DNA of 64,000 bases from Prosopocoilus inquinatus. Lineage: Eukaryota; Arthropoda; Insecta; Coleoptera; Lucanidae. Of the stretch, positions 1 to 11,728 are shown piece by piece; position 1 is the stretch's first letter, and every line of letters starts with the position of its first letter. The notes under the pieces were generated by a model. It was not told the DNA's origin and did no database searches. It saw only the letters and a program-made list of their open reading frames with translations. The DNA lies in NCBI GenBank assembly GCA_036172665.1, contig CM069875.1, positions 15,717,806 through 15,781,805 on the forward strand, given 5' to 3'. The translations under genes and the position numbers were made by a program.

Positions 1-430
1 GCGTCCGAAAATTTCGTATCTCACATTAGAGTTACTGGAGTCCATCGAAACGTCAAATAACATCGTAGCTAAGTAAGGATCGATTAGATACATCACAGGA
101 ACAACGCTAATACGTGTTTTTTCGTTCAAAACTATTTCCAGCTTCTGCGGCGTCCAAAAACTTTGTATCTCACATCAGAGTTACTGGAGTCCATCCAAAC
201 GTCAAATAACATGATAGATATGTAAGGATCGATTAGATACATCACAGGAACAACGCTAATGCGTGTTGTTTCGTTTAAAACTATTTCTAGCTTCAGCTGC
301 GTCCGAGAACTTCGTAACTCACATCAAAGTTACTGGAGTCCATCGAAACGCCAAATAACATGATAGATGAGTAAGGATCGATTAGATACATCACAGGAAC
401 AACGCTAATGCGTGTTGTTTCGTTTAAAAC
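1..430. repeat. Left-edge monomers 1-3 (outside the first duplicated block)
   Basis: These are nearly three monomers, starting at positions 1, 150 and 299. The first has two private states, a T run in GTGTTTTTTCG near 114-124 and GCG instead of GCT at its 3' end. It also shares the GTAGCTAAG state near 64-72 with monomers at about 6.47, 8.56, 14.51, 30.16, 35.67, 41.78, 43.86, 52.35 and 54.43 kb. The third monomer carries an otherwise unseen GTAACTCAC near 315. The array evidently continues to the left, because the window opens at monomer position 1 with no junction. No gene is present. Confidence 0.85.
398..419. other. Imperfect hairpin dyad at monomer positions 100-121 (example)
   Basis: The left arm AACAACGC and a right arm made of GCG plus TTGTT pair across a TAAT loop, with a 2-nt TG bulge in the right arm. 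In monomers with ACG instead of GCG at 112-114 the pairing shortens to AACAACG against CGT/TGTT, with a 6-nt loop. The stem thus survives in both common alleles. The left arm is among the best conserved parts of the repeat. Exceptions are CGATAAT monomers, ATCACAACAACAACG monomers and the 1-bp deletion at 51640. A cruciform or protein-binding role is inference only. Confidence 0.45.
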
Positions 431-1660
431 TATTTCCAGCTTCTGCTGCGTCCGAAAATTTCGTATCTCACATCATAGTTACTGGAGTCCATCGAAACGT
501 CAAATAACATAGTAGATAAGTAAGGATCGATTAGATACATCACAGGAACAAGGCTAATACGTGTTGTTTCGTTTAAAACTATTTCCAGCTTCTGCTGCGT
601 CCGAAAACGTCGTATCTCACATCAGAGTTACTGGAGTCCATCGAAACGTCAAATAACATGATAGATAAGTAAGGATCGATTTGACACAGCACAGGAACAT
701 CGCTAATGCGTGTTGTTTCGTTTAAAACTATTTCCAGTTTCTGCTGCGTCCGAAAACGTCGTATCTCACATCAGACTTACTGGAGTCCATCCAAACGTCA
801 AATAACATGTTAGATAAGTAAGGATCGTTTAGATACATCACAGGAACAACGCTAATACGTGTTGTTTCGTTCAAACCTATTTCCAGCCTCTGCTGCGTCC
901 GAAAATTTCGTATCTCACATTAGAGTTACTGGAGTCCATCAAAACGTCAAATAACATGATAGATGAGTAAGGATCGATTAGATACATCACAGGAACAACG
1001 CTAATACGTGTTGTTTCGTTTAAAACTATTTCCAGCTCCTGCTGCGTCCAAAAACTTCGTATCTCACATCAGAGTTACTAGAGTCCATCGAAACGTCAAA
1101 TAACATGATAGATGAGTAAGGATCGATTAGATACATCACATGAACAACGCTAATGCGTGTTGTTTCATTTAAAACTATTTCCAGCTTCTGCTGCGTCCGA
1201 TAATTTCGTATCTCACATCAGAGTTACTGGAGGTCATCCAAACGTCAAATAACATGATAAATGAGTAAGGATCGATTAGATACATCACAGGAACAACGCT
1301 AATATGTGTTGTTTCGTTTAAAACTATTTCCAGCTGCTGCTGCGTCCGAAAAATTCGTATCTCATATTAGAGTTACTGGAGTCCATCGAAACGTCAAATA
1401 ACATGTTAGATATGTAAGGATCGATTAGATACATCACAGGAACAACGCTAATACGTGTTGTTTCGTTCAAAACTATTTCCAGCTTCTGCTGCGTCCAAAA
1501 ACTTTGTATCTCACATCAGAGTTACTGGAGTCTATCCAAACGTAAAATAACATGATAGATGAGTAACGATCGATTAGATACATCACAGGAACAACGCTAA
1601 TGCGTGTTGTTTCATTTAAAACTATTTCCAGCTTCTGCTGCGTCCGATAATTTCGTATCT
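431..1660. repeat. Higher-order block, copy A of a 12-monomer-offset duplication
   Basis: This block recurs at about 2219-3448, 1,788 bp (exactly 12 monomers) to the right. Markers shared by only these two copies or a few others include AACAAGGCTAATAC (550, 2338), the TTTGACACAGCACAGG variant (about 680, 2468), CACATGAACAACG (about 1137, 2925) and CATATTAG (about 1363, 3151). The copies are about 1.23 kb long, shorter than their offset, so DNA of different ancestry lies between them. One difference is CATCATAG at about 470 against CATCAGAG at about 2258. Part of this block (597-1200) also resembles 7449-8050, 22198-22800 and 29052-29650. Confidence 0.9.
453..463. other. Dyad CGAAA-A-TTTCG at monomer positions 6-16 (example)
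   Basis: Two 5-bp arms, CGAAA and TTTCG, are exact inverted repeats around a single A. The perfect form is common in monomers reading CCGAAAATTTCG. Other monomers have partly broken arms (CGAGAACTTCG, CGAGAACTTTG, CAAAAACTTCG, CGATAATTTCG, CGAAAACGTCG). This is the most variable part of the monomer and the main source of subtype labels. It could bind a dimeric protein, but nothing in the sequence proves a role. Confidence 0.55.
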
Positions 1661-2218
1661 CACATCAGAGTTACTGGAGTCCATCCAAACGTCAAACAAC
1701 ATGATAGATAAGTAAGGATCGATTAGATACATCACAGGAACAACGCTAATACGTGTTGTTTCGTTTAGAACTATTTCCAGCTCCTGCTGCGTCCAAAAAC
1801 TTCGTATCTCACATCAGAGTTACTAGAGTCCATCGAAACGTCAAATAACATGATAGATGAGTAAGGATCGATTAGATACATCACAGGAACAACGCTAATG
1901 CGTGTTGTTTCGTTTAAAACTATTTCCAGCTTCAGCTGCGTCCGAGAACTTCTTATCTCACTTCAGAGTTACTGGAGCCCATCCAAACGTCAAATAACAT
2001 GATAGATGAGTAAGGATCGATTAGATACATCACAGGAACAACGATAATACGTGTTGTTTCGTTCAAAACTATTTCCAGCTTCTGCTGCGTCCGAGAACTT
2101 TGTATCTCACATCAGAGATACTGGAGTCCATTCAAACGTCAAATAACATGATAGATGAGTAAGGATCGATTAGATACATCACAGGAACAACGCTAATGCG
2201 TGTTGTTTCATTTAAAAC
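1320..2218. repeat. Block shared with about 8917-9832
   Basis: From the CTGCTGCTGCGTCC monomer at about 1333 onward, the order of variants matches the region 7,597 bp to the right. That offset is 51 monomers less the 2-bp deletion near 6427. Shared rare states are GTCAAACAAC (1691, 9288), GTTTAGAAC (about 1763, 9362) and TTTAAAACCATTTCC (2211, 9808). Small differences remain, such as CGCTAATAC against CGATAATAC in one monomer. The first 340 bases overlap the 12-monomer duplication, so this region was copied more than once. Confidence 0.85.
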
Positions 2219-3448
2219 CATTTCCAGCTTCTGCTGCGTCCGAAAATTTCGTATCTCACATCAGAGTTACTGGAGTCCATCGAAACGTCAAATAACATAG
2301 TAGATAAGTAAGGATCGATTAGATACATCACAGGAACAAGGCTAATACGTGTTGTTTCGTTTAAAACTATTTCCAGCTTCTGCTGCGTCCGAAAACGTCG
2401 TATCTCACATCAGAGTTACTGGAGTCCATCGAAACGTCAAATAACATGATAGATAAGTAAGGATCGATTTGACACAGCACAGGAACATCGCTAATGCGTG
2501 TTGTTTCGTTTAAAACTATTTCCAGTTTCTGCTGCGTCCGAAAACGTCGTATCTCACATCAGACTTACTGGAGTCCATCCAAACGTCAAATAACATGTTA
2601 GATAAGTAAGGATCGTTTAGATACATCACAGGAACAACGCTAATACGTGTTGTTTCGTTCAAACCTATTTCCAGCCTCTGCTGCGTCCGAAAATTTCGTA
2701 TCTCACATTAGAGTTACTGGAGTCCATCAAAACGTCAAATAACATGATAGATGAGTAAGGATCGATTAGATACATCACAGGAACAACGCTAATACGTGTT
2801 GTTTCGTTTAAAACTATTTCCAGCTCCTGCTGCGTCCAAAAACTTCGTATCTCACATCAGAGTTACTAGAGTCCATCGAAACGTCAAATAACATGATAGA
2901 TGAGTAAGGATCGATTAGATACATCACATGAACAACGCTAATGCGTGTTGTTTCATTTAAAACTATTTCCAGCTTCTGCTGCGTCCGATAATTTCGTATC
3001 TCACATCAGAGTTACTGGAGGTCATCCAAACGTCAAATAACATGATAAATGAGTAAGGATCGATTAGATACATCACAGGAACAACGCTAATATGTGTTGT
3101 TTCGTTTAAAACTATTTCCAGCTGCTGCTGCGTCCGAAAAATTCGTATCTCATATTAGAGTTACTGGAGTCCATCGAAACGTCAAATAACATGTTAGATA
3201 TGTAAGGATCGATTAGATACATCACAGGAACAACGCTAATACGTGTTGTTTCGTTCAAAACTATTTCCAGCTTCTGCTGCGTCCAAAAACTTTGTATCTC
3301 ACATCAGAGTTACTGGAGTCTATCCAAACGTAAAATAACATGATAGATGAGTAACGATCGATTAGATACATCACAGGAACAACGCTAATGCGTGTTGTTT
3401 CATTTAAAACTATTTCCAGCTTCTGCTGCGTCCGATAATTTCGTATCT
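2219..3448. repeat. Higher-order block, copy B of the 12-monomer-offset duplication
   Basis: This is the right-hand copy of 431-1660, near identical at the same monomer phase. It ends near 3450, where the left copy reads GAGTTACTGG with AAACAACAT following and this one reads GAGATACTGG with AAATAACAT. After that point the array switches to the cassette that dominates 3.45-6.66 kb. Confidence 0.9.
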
Positions 3449-6400
3449 CACATCAGAGATACTGGAGTCCATCCAAACGTCAAATAACATGATAGATGAG
3501 TAAGGATCGATTACATACATCACAGGAACAACGCTAATGCGTATTGTTTCATTTAAAACTATTTTCAGCTTCTGCTGCGTATGAAAATTTCGTATCTCAC
3601 ATCAGAGTTACTGGAGTCCATCGAAACGTCATATAACATAGTAGATAAGTAAGGATCGATTAGATACATCACAGGAACAACGCTAATGCATGTTGTTTCA
3701 TTTAAAACTATTTCCAGCTTGTGCTGCGTCCGAAAATTTCGTATCTCACATCAGAGTTACTAGAGTCCATCGAAACGTCAAATAACATGATAGATGAGTA
3801 AGGATCGATTAGATACATCACAGGAACAACGATAATACGTGTTGTTTCGTTCAAAACTATTTCCAGCTTCTGCTGCGTCCGAGAACTTTGTATCTCACAT
3901 CAGAGATACTGGAGTCCATTCAAACGTCAAATAACATGATAGATGAGTAAGGATCGATTAGATACATCACAGGAACAACGCTAATGCGTGTTGTTTCATT
4001 TAAAACTATTTCCAGCTTCTGCTGCGTCCGAAAATTTCGTATCTCACATCAGAGTTACTGGAGTCCATCGAAACGCCAAATAACATGATAGATGAGTAAG
4101 GATCGATTAGATACATCACAGGAACAACGCTAATGCGTGTTGTTTCGTTTAAAACTATTTCCAGCTTCTACTGCGTCCGAAAATTTCGTATCTCACATCA
4201 AAGTTACTGGAGTCCATCGAAACGCCAAATAACATGATAGATGAGTAAGGATCGATTAGATACATCACAGGAACAACGCTAATGCGTGTTGTTTCGTTTA
4301 AAACTATTTCCAGCTTCAGCTGCGTCCGAGAACTTCGTATCTCACTTCAGAGTTACTGGAGCCCATCCAAACGTCAAATAACATGATAGATGAGTAAGGA
4401 TCGATTACATACATCACAGGAACAACGCTAATGCATGTTGTTTCATTTAAAACTATTTCCAGCTTGTGCTGCGTCCGAAAATTTCGTATCTCACATCAGA
4501 GTTACTGGAGTCCATCGAAACGTCAAATAACATAGTAGATAAGTAAGGATCGATTAGATACATCACAGGAACAACGCTAATACGTGTTATTTCGTTCAAA
4601 ACTATTTCCAGCTTCTGCTGCGTCCGAGAACTTTGTATCTCACATCAGAGTTACTGGAGTCCGTTTAAACGTCAAATAACATGATAGATGAGTAAGGATC
4701 GATTAGATACATCACAGGAACAACGCTAATGCGTGCTGTTTCGTTTAAAACTATTTCCAGCTTCTGCTGCGTCCGAGAACTTCTTATCTCACTTCAGAGT
4801 TACCGGAGCCCATCCAAACGTCAAATAACATGATAGATGAGTAAGGATCGATTAGATACATCACAGGAACAACGCTAATACGTGTTGTTTCGTTCAAAAC
4901 TATTTCCAGCTTCAGCTGCGTCCGAGAACTTTGTATCTCACATCAGAGTTACTGGAGTCCATTTAAACGTCAAATAACATGATAGATGAGTAAGGATCGA
5001 TTAGATACATCACAGGAACAACGCTAATGCGTGTTGTTTAATTTAAAACTATTTCCAGCTTCTGCTGCGTCCGAAAATTTAGTATCTCACATCAGAGATA
5101 CTGGAGTCCATCCAAACTTCAAATAACATGATAGATGAGTAAGGATCGATTAGATACATCACAGGAACAACGCTAATGCGTGTTGTTTCGTTTAAAACTA
5201 TTTCCAGCTTCAGCTGCGTCCGAGAACTTTGTATCTCACATCAGAGTTACTGGAGTCCATCCAAACGTCAAATAACATGATAGATGAGTAAGGATCGATT
5301 AGATACATCACAGGAACAACGCTAATGCGTGTTGTTTCATTTAAAACTATTTCCAGCTTCTGCTGCGTCCGAAAATTTCGTATCTCACATCAGAGATACT
5401 GGAGTCCATCCAAACTTCAAATAACATGATAGATGAGTAAGGATCGATTAGATACATCACAGGAACAACGCTAATGCGTGTTGTTTCATTTAAAACTATT
5501 TCCAGCTTCTGCTGCGTCCGAAAATTTCGTATCTCACATCAAAGTTACTGGAGTCCATCGAAACGCCAAATAACATGATAGATGAGTAAGGATCGATTAG
5601 ATACATCACAGGAACAACGCTAATGCGTGTTGTTTCGTTTAAAACTATTTCCAGCTTCAGCTGCGTCCGAAAATTTCGTATCTCACATCAGAGATACTGG
5701 AGTCCATCCAAACGTCAAATAACATGATAGATGAGTAAGGATCGATTACATACATCACAGGAACAACGCTAATGCGTATTGTTTCATTTAAAACTATTTT
5801 CAGCTTCTGCTGCGTATGAAAATTTCGTATCTCACATCAGAGTTACTGGAGTCCATCGAAACGTCATATAACATAGTAGATAAGTAAGGATCGATTAGAT
5901 ACATCACAGGAACAACGCTAATAAGTGTTGTTTCGTTTAAAACTATTTCCAGCTTCTGCTGCGTCCGAAAATTTCGTATCTCACATCAGAGATACTGGAG
6001 TCCATCCAAACGTCAAATAACATGATAGATGAGTAAGGATCGATTAGATACATCACAGGAACAACGCTAATACGTGTTGTTTCGTTTAAAACTATTTCCA
6101 GCTCCTGCTGCGTCCAAAAACTTCGTATCTCACATCAGAGTTACTAGAGTCCATCGAAACGTCAAATAACATGATAGATGAGTAAGGATCGATTAGATAC
6201 ATCACAGGAACAACGCTAATGCGTGTTGTTTCGTTTAAAACTATTTCCAGCTTCAGCTGCGTCCGAGAATTTAGTATCTCACTTCAGAGTTACTGGAGCC
6301 CATCCAAACGTCAAATAACATGATAGATGAGTAAGGATCGATTACATACATCACAGGAACAACGCTAATGCGTGTTGTTTCATTTAAAACTATTTCCAGC

Positions 6401-6660
6401 TTCTGCTGCGTCCGAAAATTTCGTATCACATCAGAGTTACTGGAGTCCATCGAAACGTCAAATAACATAGTAGCTAAGTAAGGATCGATTAGATACATCA
6501 CAGGAACAACGCTAATACGTGTTGTTTCGTTCAAAACTATTTCCAGCTTCTGCTGCGTCCGAGAACTTTGTATCTCACATCAGAGATACTGGAGTCCATT
6601 CAAACGTCAAATAACATGATAGATGAGTAAGGATCGATTAGATACATCACAGGAACAACG
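3449..6660. repeat. Higher-order block recurring at about 11493-14704
   Basis: About 21.5 monomers here match the region 8,044 bp to the right (54 monomers less 2 bp). Matched points are ACTAGAGTCC (3759, 11803), the CTAATA site at 5921 and 13965, and the 2-bp deletion monomer (6421, 14465). Two GCGTATG monomers, at 3577 and 5812, lie 2,235 bp apart and mark one 15-monomer cassette. Cassette order includes monomers with CTTCTACTGCG, GGAGCCCATCC with ATTACATAC, CTTGTGCTGCG with ATAGTAGATAAG, GTCCGTTTAAACG, ACCGGAGCCC, CCATTTAAACG, TTTAGTATC and then GCGTATG. The match ends where this copy reads TGTATCTTTTAAAAC and the other reads TGTTTCATTTAAAAC. Confidence 0.9.
6418..6564. repeat. 147-bp monomer with a 2-bp TC deletion
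   Basis: The usual TATCTCACATC reads TATCACATC at about 6424-6432, so one TC of a TCTC dinucleotide pair is gone. This shortens the monomer to 147 bp, which is 49 codons. The minus-strand frame therefore stays open across two monomers and yields an 87-codon open frame at 6271-6534. The same deletion is present at about 14468 in the block copied at an offset of 8,044 bp, so the deletion predates that duplication. Confidence 0.93.
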
Positions 6661-8030
6661 CTAATGCGTGTTGTATCTTTTAAAACTATTTCCAGCTTCA
6701 GCTGCGTCCGAGAACTTCGTATCTCACTTCAGAGTTACTGGAGTCCATCTAAACGTCAAATAACATGATAGATGAGTAAGGATCGATTAGATACATCACA
6801 GGAACAACGCTAATGCGTGTTGTTTCATTTAAAACTATTTCCAGCTTCTGCTGCGTCCGATAATTTCGTATCTCACATCAGAGTTACTGGAGGTCATCCA
6901 AACGTCAAATAACATGATAAATGAGTAAGGATCGATTAGATACATCACAGGAACAACGCTAATGCGTGTTGTATCTTTTAAAACTATTTCCAGCTTCAGC
7001 TGCGTCCGAGAACTTCGTATCTCACTTTAGAGTTACTGGAGTCCATCCAAACGTCAAATAACATGATAGATGAGTAAGGATCGATTAGATACATCACAGG
7101 AACAACGCTAATGCGTGTTGTATCTTTTAAAACTATTTCCAGCTTCAGCTGCGTCCGAGAACTTCGTATCTCACTTCAGAGTTACTGGAGTCCATCCAAA
7201 CGTCAAATAACATGATAGATGAGTAAGGATCGATTAGATACATCACAGGAACAACGCTAATGCGTGTTGTTTCATTTAAAACTATTTCCAGCTTCTGCTG
7301 CGTCCGATAATTTCGTATCTCACATCAGAGTTACTGGAGGTCATCCAAACTTCAAATAACATGATAGATGAGTAAGGATCGATTAGATACATCACAGGAA
7401 CAACGCTAATGCGTGTTGTTTCATTTAAAACTATTTCCAGCTTCTGCTGCGTCCGAAAACGTCGTATCTCACATCAGAGTTACTGGAGTCCATCGAAACG
7501 TCAAATAACATGATAGATAAGTAAGGATCGATTTGACACAGCACAGGAACATCGCTAATGCGTGTTGTTTCGTTTAAAACTATTTCCAGTTTCTGCTGCG
7601 TCCGAAAACGTCGTATCTCACATCAGACTTACTGGAGTCCATCCAAACGTCAAATAACATGTTAGATAAGTAAGGATCGTTTAGATACATCACAGGAACA
7701 ACGCTAATACGTGTTGTTTCGTTCAAACCTATTTCCAGCCTCTGCTGCGTCCGAAAATTTCGTATCTCACATTAGAGTTACTGGAGTCCATCAAAACGTC
7801 AAATAACATGATAGATGAGTAAGGATCGATTAGATACATCACAGGAACAACGCTAATACGTGTTGTTTCGTTTAAAACTATTTCCAGCTCCTGCTGCGTC
7901 CAAAAACTTCGTATCTCACATCAGAGTTACTAGAGTCCATCGAAACGTCAAATAACATGATAGATGAGTAAGGATCGATTAGATACATCACAGGAACAAC
8001 GCTAATGCGTGTTGTTTCATTTAAAACTAT
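6661..8030. repeat. Monomers of the TGTATCTTTTAAAAC subtype and following block
   Basis: Monomers with TGTATCTTTT (6672, 6971, 7120) are interleaved with GATAATTTCG/GGAGGTCATCC monomers. The latter start at 6853 and 7300, three monomers apart. From about 6800 the order matches 21549 onward at an offset of 14,749 bp (99 monomers less 2 bp), and again near 28.4 kb. The matched stretch runs to about 8440. It includes the GAAAACGTCG pair at 7449 and about 7598 and the CTCCTGCTGCGTCC/ACTAGAGTCC monomer near 7897. Confidence 0.85.
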
Positions 8031-9720
8031 TTCCAGCTTCTGCTGCGTCCGATAATTTCGTATCTCACATCAGAGTTACTGGAGGTCATCCAAACGTCAA
8101 ATAACATGATAAATGAGTAAGGATCGATTAGATACATCACAGGAACAACGCTAATGCGTGTTGTATCTTTTAAAACTATTTCCAGCTTCAGCTGCGTCCG
8201 AGAACTTCGTATCTCACTTCAGAGTTACTGGAGTCCATCCAAACGTCAAATAACATGATAGAAGAGTAAGGATCGATTAGATACATCACAGGAACTACGC
8301 TAATGCGTGTTGTTTCATTTAAAACTATTTCCAGCTTCTGCTGCGTCCGATAATTTCGTATCTCACATCAGAGTTACTGGAGGTCATCCAAACGTCAAAT
8401 AACTTGATAAATGAGTAAGGATCGATTAGATACATCACAGGAACAACGCTAATGCGTGTTGTACCTTTTAAAACTATTTCCAGCTTCTGCTGCGTCCGAA
8501 AACGTCGTATCTCACATCAAAATTACTGGAGTCCATCGAAACGTCAAATAACATAGTAGCTAAGTAAGGATCGATTAGATACATCACAGGAACAACGCTA
8601 ATACGTGTTGCTTCGTTTAAAACTATTTCCAGCTCCTGCTGCGCCCAAAAACTTTGTATCTCACATCAGAGTTACCGGAGTCCATCCAAACGTCAAATAA
8701 CATGTTAGATCAGTAAGGATCATTTAGATACATCACAGGAACAACGCTAATACGTGTTGTTTCGTTCAAAACAAGTTCCAGCTTCTGCTGCGTCCGAGAT
8801 CTTTGTATCTCACATCAGAGTTACTGGAGTCCGTCCAAACGTCAAATAACATGATAGATGAGTAAGGATCGATTAGATACATCACAGGAACAACGCTAAT
8901 ATGTGTTGTTTCGTTTAAAACTATTTCCAGCTGCTGCTGCGTCCGAAAAATTCGTATCTCACATTAGAGTTACTGGAGTCCATCGAAACGTCAAATAACA
9001 TGTTAGATATGTAAGGATCGATTAGATACATCACAGGAACAACGCTAATACGTGTTGTTTCGTTCAAAACTATTTCCAGCTTCTGCTGCGTCCAAAAACT
9101 TTGTATCTCACATCAGAGTTACTGGAGTCTATCCAAACGTAAAATAACATGATAGATGAGTAACGATCGATTAGATACATCACAGGAACAACGCTAATGC
9201 GTGTTGTTTCATTTAAAACTATTTCCAGCTTCTGCTGCGTCCGATAATTTCGTATCTCACATCAGAGTTACTGGAGTCCATCCAAACGTCAAACAACATG
9301 ATAGATAAGTAAGGATCGATTAGATACATCACAGGAACAACGATAATACGTGTTGTTTCGTTTAGAACTATTTCCAGCTCCTGCTGCGTCCAAAAACTTC
9401 GTATCTCACATCAGAGTTACTAGAGTCCATCGAAACGTCAAATAACATGATAGATGAGTAAGGATCGATTAGATACATCACAGGAACAACGCTAATGCGT
9501 GTTGTTTCGTTTAAAACTATTTCCAGCTTCAGCTGCGTCCGAGAACTTCTTATCTCACTTCAGAGTTACTGGAGCCCATCCAAACGTCAAATAACATGAT
9601 AGATGAGTAAGGATCGATTAGATACATCACAGGAACAACGATAATACGTGTTGTTTCGTTCAAAACTATTTCCAGCTTCTGCTGCGTCCGAGAACTTTGT
9701 ATCTCACATCAGAGATACTG
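8031..9720. repeat. Distinctive block Z, first copy (about 11.5 monomers)
   Basis: This block carries a run of rare monomer states in fixed order. They are GGAACTACG, GCGCCCAAAAAC (8641), AAAACAAGTTCC (about 8770), CGAGATCTTTG (about 8795), CTGCTGCTGCGTCC with AATTCG, GTCTATCC with GTAACGATCG, GTCAAACAAC and GTTTAGAAC. The same order recurs at about 35.1-36.8 kb (offset 27,114 bp, 182 monomers less 4 bp), 41.2-42.9, 43.5-44.9, 51.75-53.5 and 54.1-55.4 kb, with a shortened form at 30.04-30.9 kb. It is clearly different from the 15-monomer cassette and makes up a second building block of the array. Confidence 0.88.
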
Positions 9721-9831
9721 GAGTCCATCCAAACGTCAAATAACATGATAGATGAGTAAGGATCGATTAGATACATCACAGGAACAACGCTAATGCGTGT
9801 TGTTTCATTTAAAACCATTTCCAGCTTCTGC

Positions 9832-11728
9832 TGCGTCCGAAAATTTCGTATCTCACATCAGAGTTACTGGAGTCCATCGAAACGCCAAATAACATGATAG
9901 ATGAGTAAGGATCGATTAGATACATCACAGGAACAACGCTAATGCGTGTTGTTTCGTTTAAAACTATTTCCAGCTTCTACTGCGTCCGAAAATTTCGTAT
10001 CTCACATCAAAGTTACTGGAGTCCATCGAAACGCCAAACAACATGATAGATGAGTAAGGATCGATTAGATACATCACAGGAACAACGCTAATGCGTGTTG
10101 TTTCGTTTAAAACTATTTCCAGCTTCAGCTGCGTCCGAGAACTTCGTATCTCACTTCAGAGTTACTGGAGCCCATCCAAACGTCAAATAACATGATATAT
10201 GAGTAAGGATCGATTACATACATCACAGGAACAACGCTAATGCATGTTGTTTCATTTAAAACTATTTCCAGCTTGTGCTGCGTCCGAAAATTTCGTATCT
10301 CACATCAGAGTTACTGGAGTCCATCGAAACGTCAAATAACATAGTAGATAAGTAAGGATCGATTAGATACATCACAGGAACAACGCTAATACGTGTTATT
10401 TCGTTCAAAACTATTTCCAGCTTCTGCTGCGTCCGAGAACTTTGTATCGCACATCAGAGTTACTGGAGTCCGTTTAAACGTCAAATAACATGATAGATGA
10501 GTAAGGATCGATTAGATACATTACAGGAACAACGCTAATGCGTGCTGTTTCGTTTAAAACTATTTCCAGCTTCTGCTGCGTCCGAGAACTTCTTATCTCA
10601 CTTCAGAGTTACCGGAGCCCATCCAAACGTCAAATAACATGATAGATGAGTAAGGATCGATTAGATACATCACAGGAACAACGCTAATACGTGTTGTTTC
10701 GTTCAAAACTATTTCCAGCTTCAGCTGCGTCCGAGAACTTTGTATCTCACATCAGAGTTACTGGAGTCCATTTAAACGTCAAATAACATGATAGATGAGT
10801 AAGGATCGATTAGATACATCACAGGAACAACGCTAATGCGTGTTGTTTCATTTAAAACTATTTCCAGCTTCTGCTGCGTCCGAAAATTTATTATCTCACA
10901 TCAGAGATACTGGAGTCCATCCAAACTTCAAATAACATGATAGATGAGTAAGGATCGATTAGATACATCACAGGAACAACGCTAATGCGTGTTGTTTCGT
11001 TTAAAACTATTTCCAGCTTCAGCTGCGTCCGAGAACATTGTATCTCACATCAGAGTTACTGGAGTCCATCCAAACGTCAAATAACATGATAGATGAGTAA
11101 GGATCGATTAGATACATCACAGGAACAACGCTAATGCGTGTTGTTTCATTTAAAACTATTTCCAGCTTCTGCTGCGTCCGAAAATTTCGTATCTCACATC
11201 AGAGTTACTGGAGTCCATCGAAACGCCAAATAGCATGATAGATGAGTAAGGATCGATTAGATACATCACAGGAACAACGCTAATGCGTGTTGTTTCATTT
11301 AAAACTATTTCCAGCTTCTGCTGCGTCCGAAAATTTCGTATCTCACATCAAAGTTACTGGAGTCCATCGAAACGCCAAATAACATGATAGATGAGTAAGG
11401 ATCGATTAGATACAGCACAGGAACAACGCTAATGCGTGTTGTTTCGTTTAAAACTATTTCCAGCTTCAGCTGCGTCCGAAAATTTCGTATCTCACATCAG
11501 AGATACTGGAGTCCATCCAAACGTCAAATAACATGATAGATGAGTAAGGATCGATTACATACATCACAGGAACAACGCTAATGCGTATTGTTTCATTTAA
11601 AACTATTTTCAGCTTCTGCTGCGTATGAAAATTTCGTATCTCACATCAGAGTTACTGGAGTCCATCGAAACGTCATATAACATAGTAGATAAGTAAGGAT
11701 CGATTAGATACATCACAGGAACAACGCT
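9832..11728. repeat. Cassette copy matching about 4023-5919
   Basis: The offset is 5,809 bp (39 monomers less 2 bp), anchored by CTTCTACTGCG (4165, 9974) and GCGTATG (5812, 11621). The match stops where the left copy has CTAATAAGTG and this one CTAATGCATG. One monomer differs inside the match. The monomer at 5365 carries GAGATAC and AAACTTCAAAT, whereas its partner at 11174 carries GAGTTAC and AAACGCCAAATAGC. This is a local replacement in one copy. Confidence 0.87.

Noticed and set aside
73..90. RNA polymerase III B box (GGATCGATTAG resembling GGTTCGANTCC), suggesting a tRNA-derived SINE origin
   Set aside because: Three of the fixed bases differ, including the final CC. No A box lies at a suitable distance and there is no poly-A or tail-like end, so the likeness is weak enough to be chance.
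1..149. Shorter ancestral subrepeat within the 149-bp unit (ACATCAGAG and ACATCACAGG look alike)
   Set aside because: The likeness covers about nine bases and does not extend. I see no consistent half- or third-unit periodicity elsewhere in the monomer.
6271..6534. Protein-coding gene on the minus strand (87 codons)
   Set aside because: The frame is antisense satellite. It exists only because a 2-bp deletion makes one repeat 147 bp, its two halves are the same repeat translated twice, and there is no sign of a promoter or of codon constraint.
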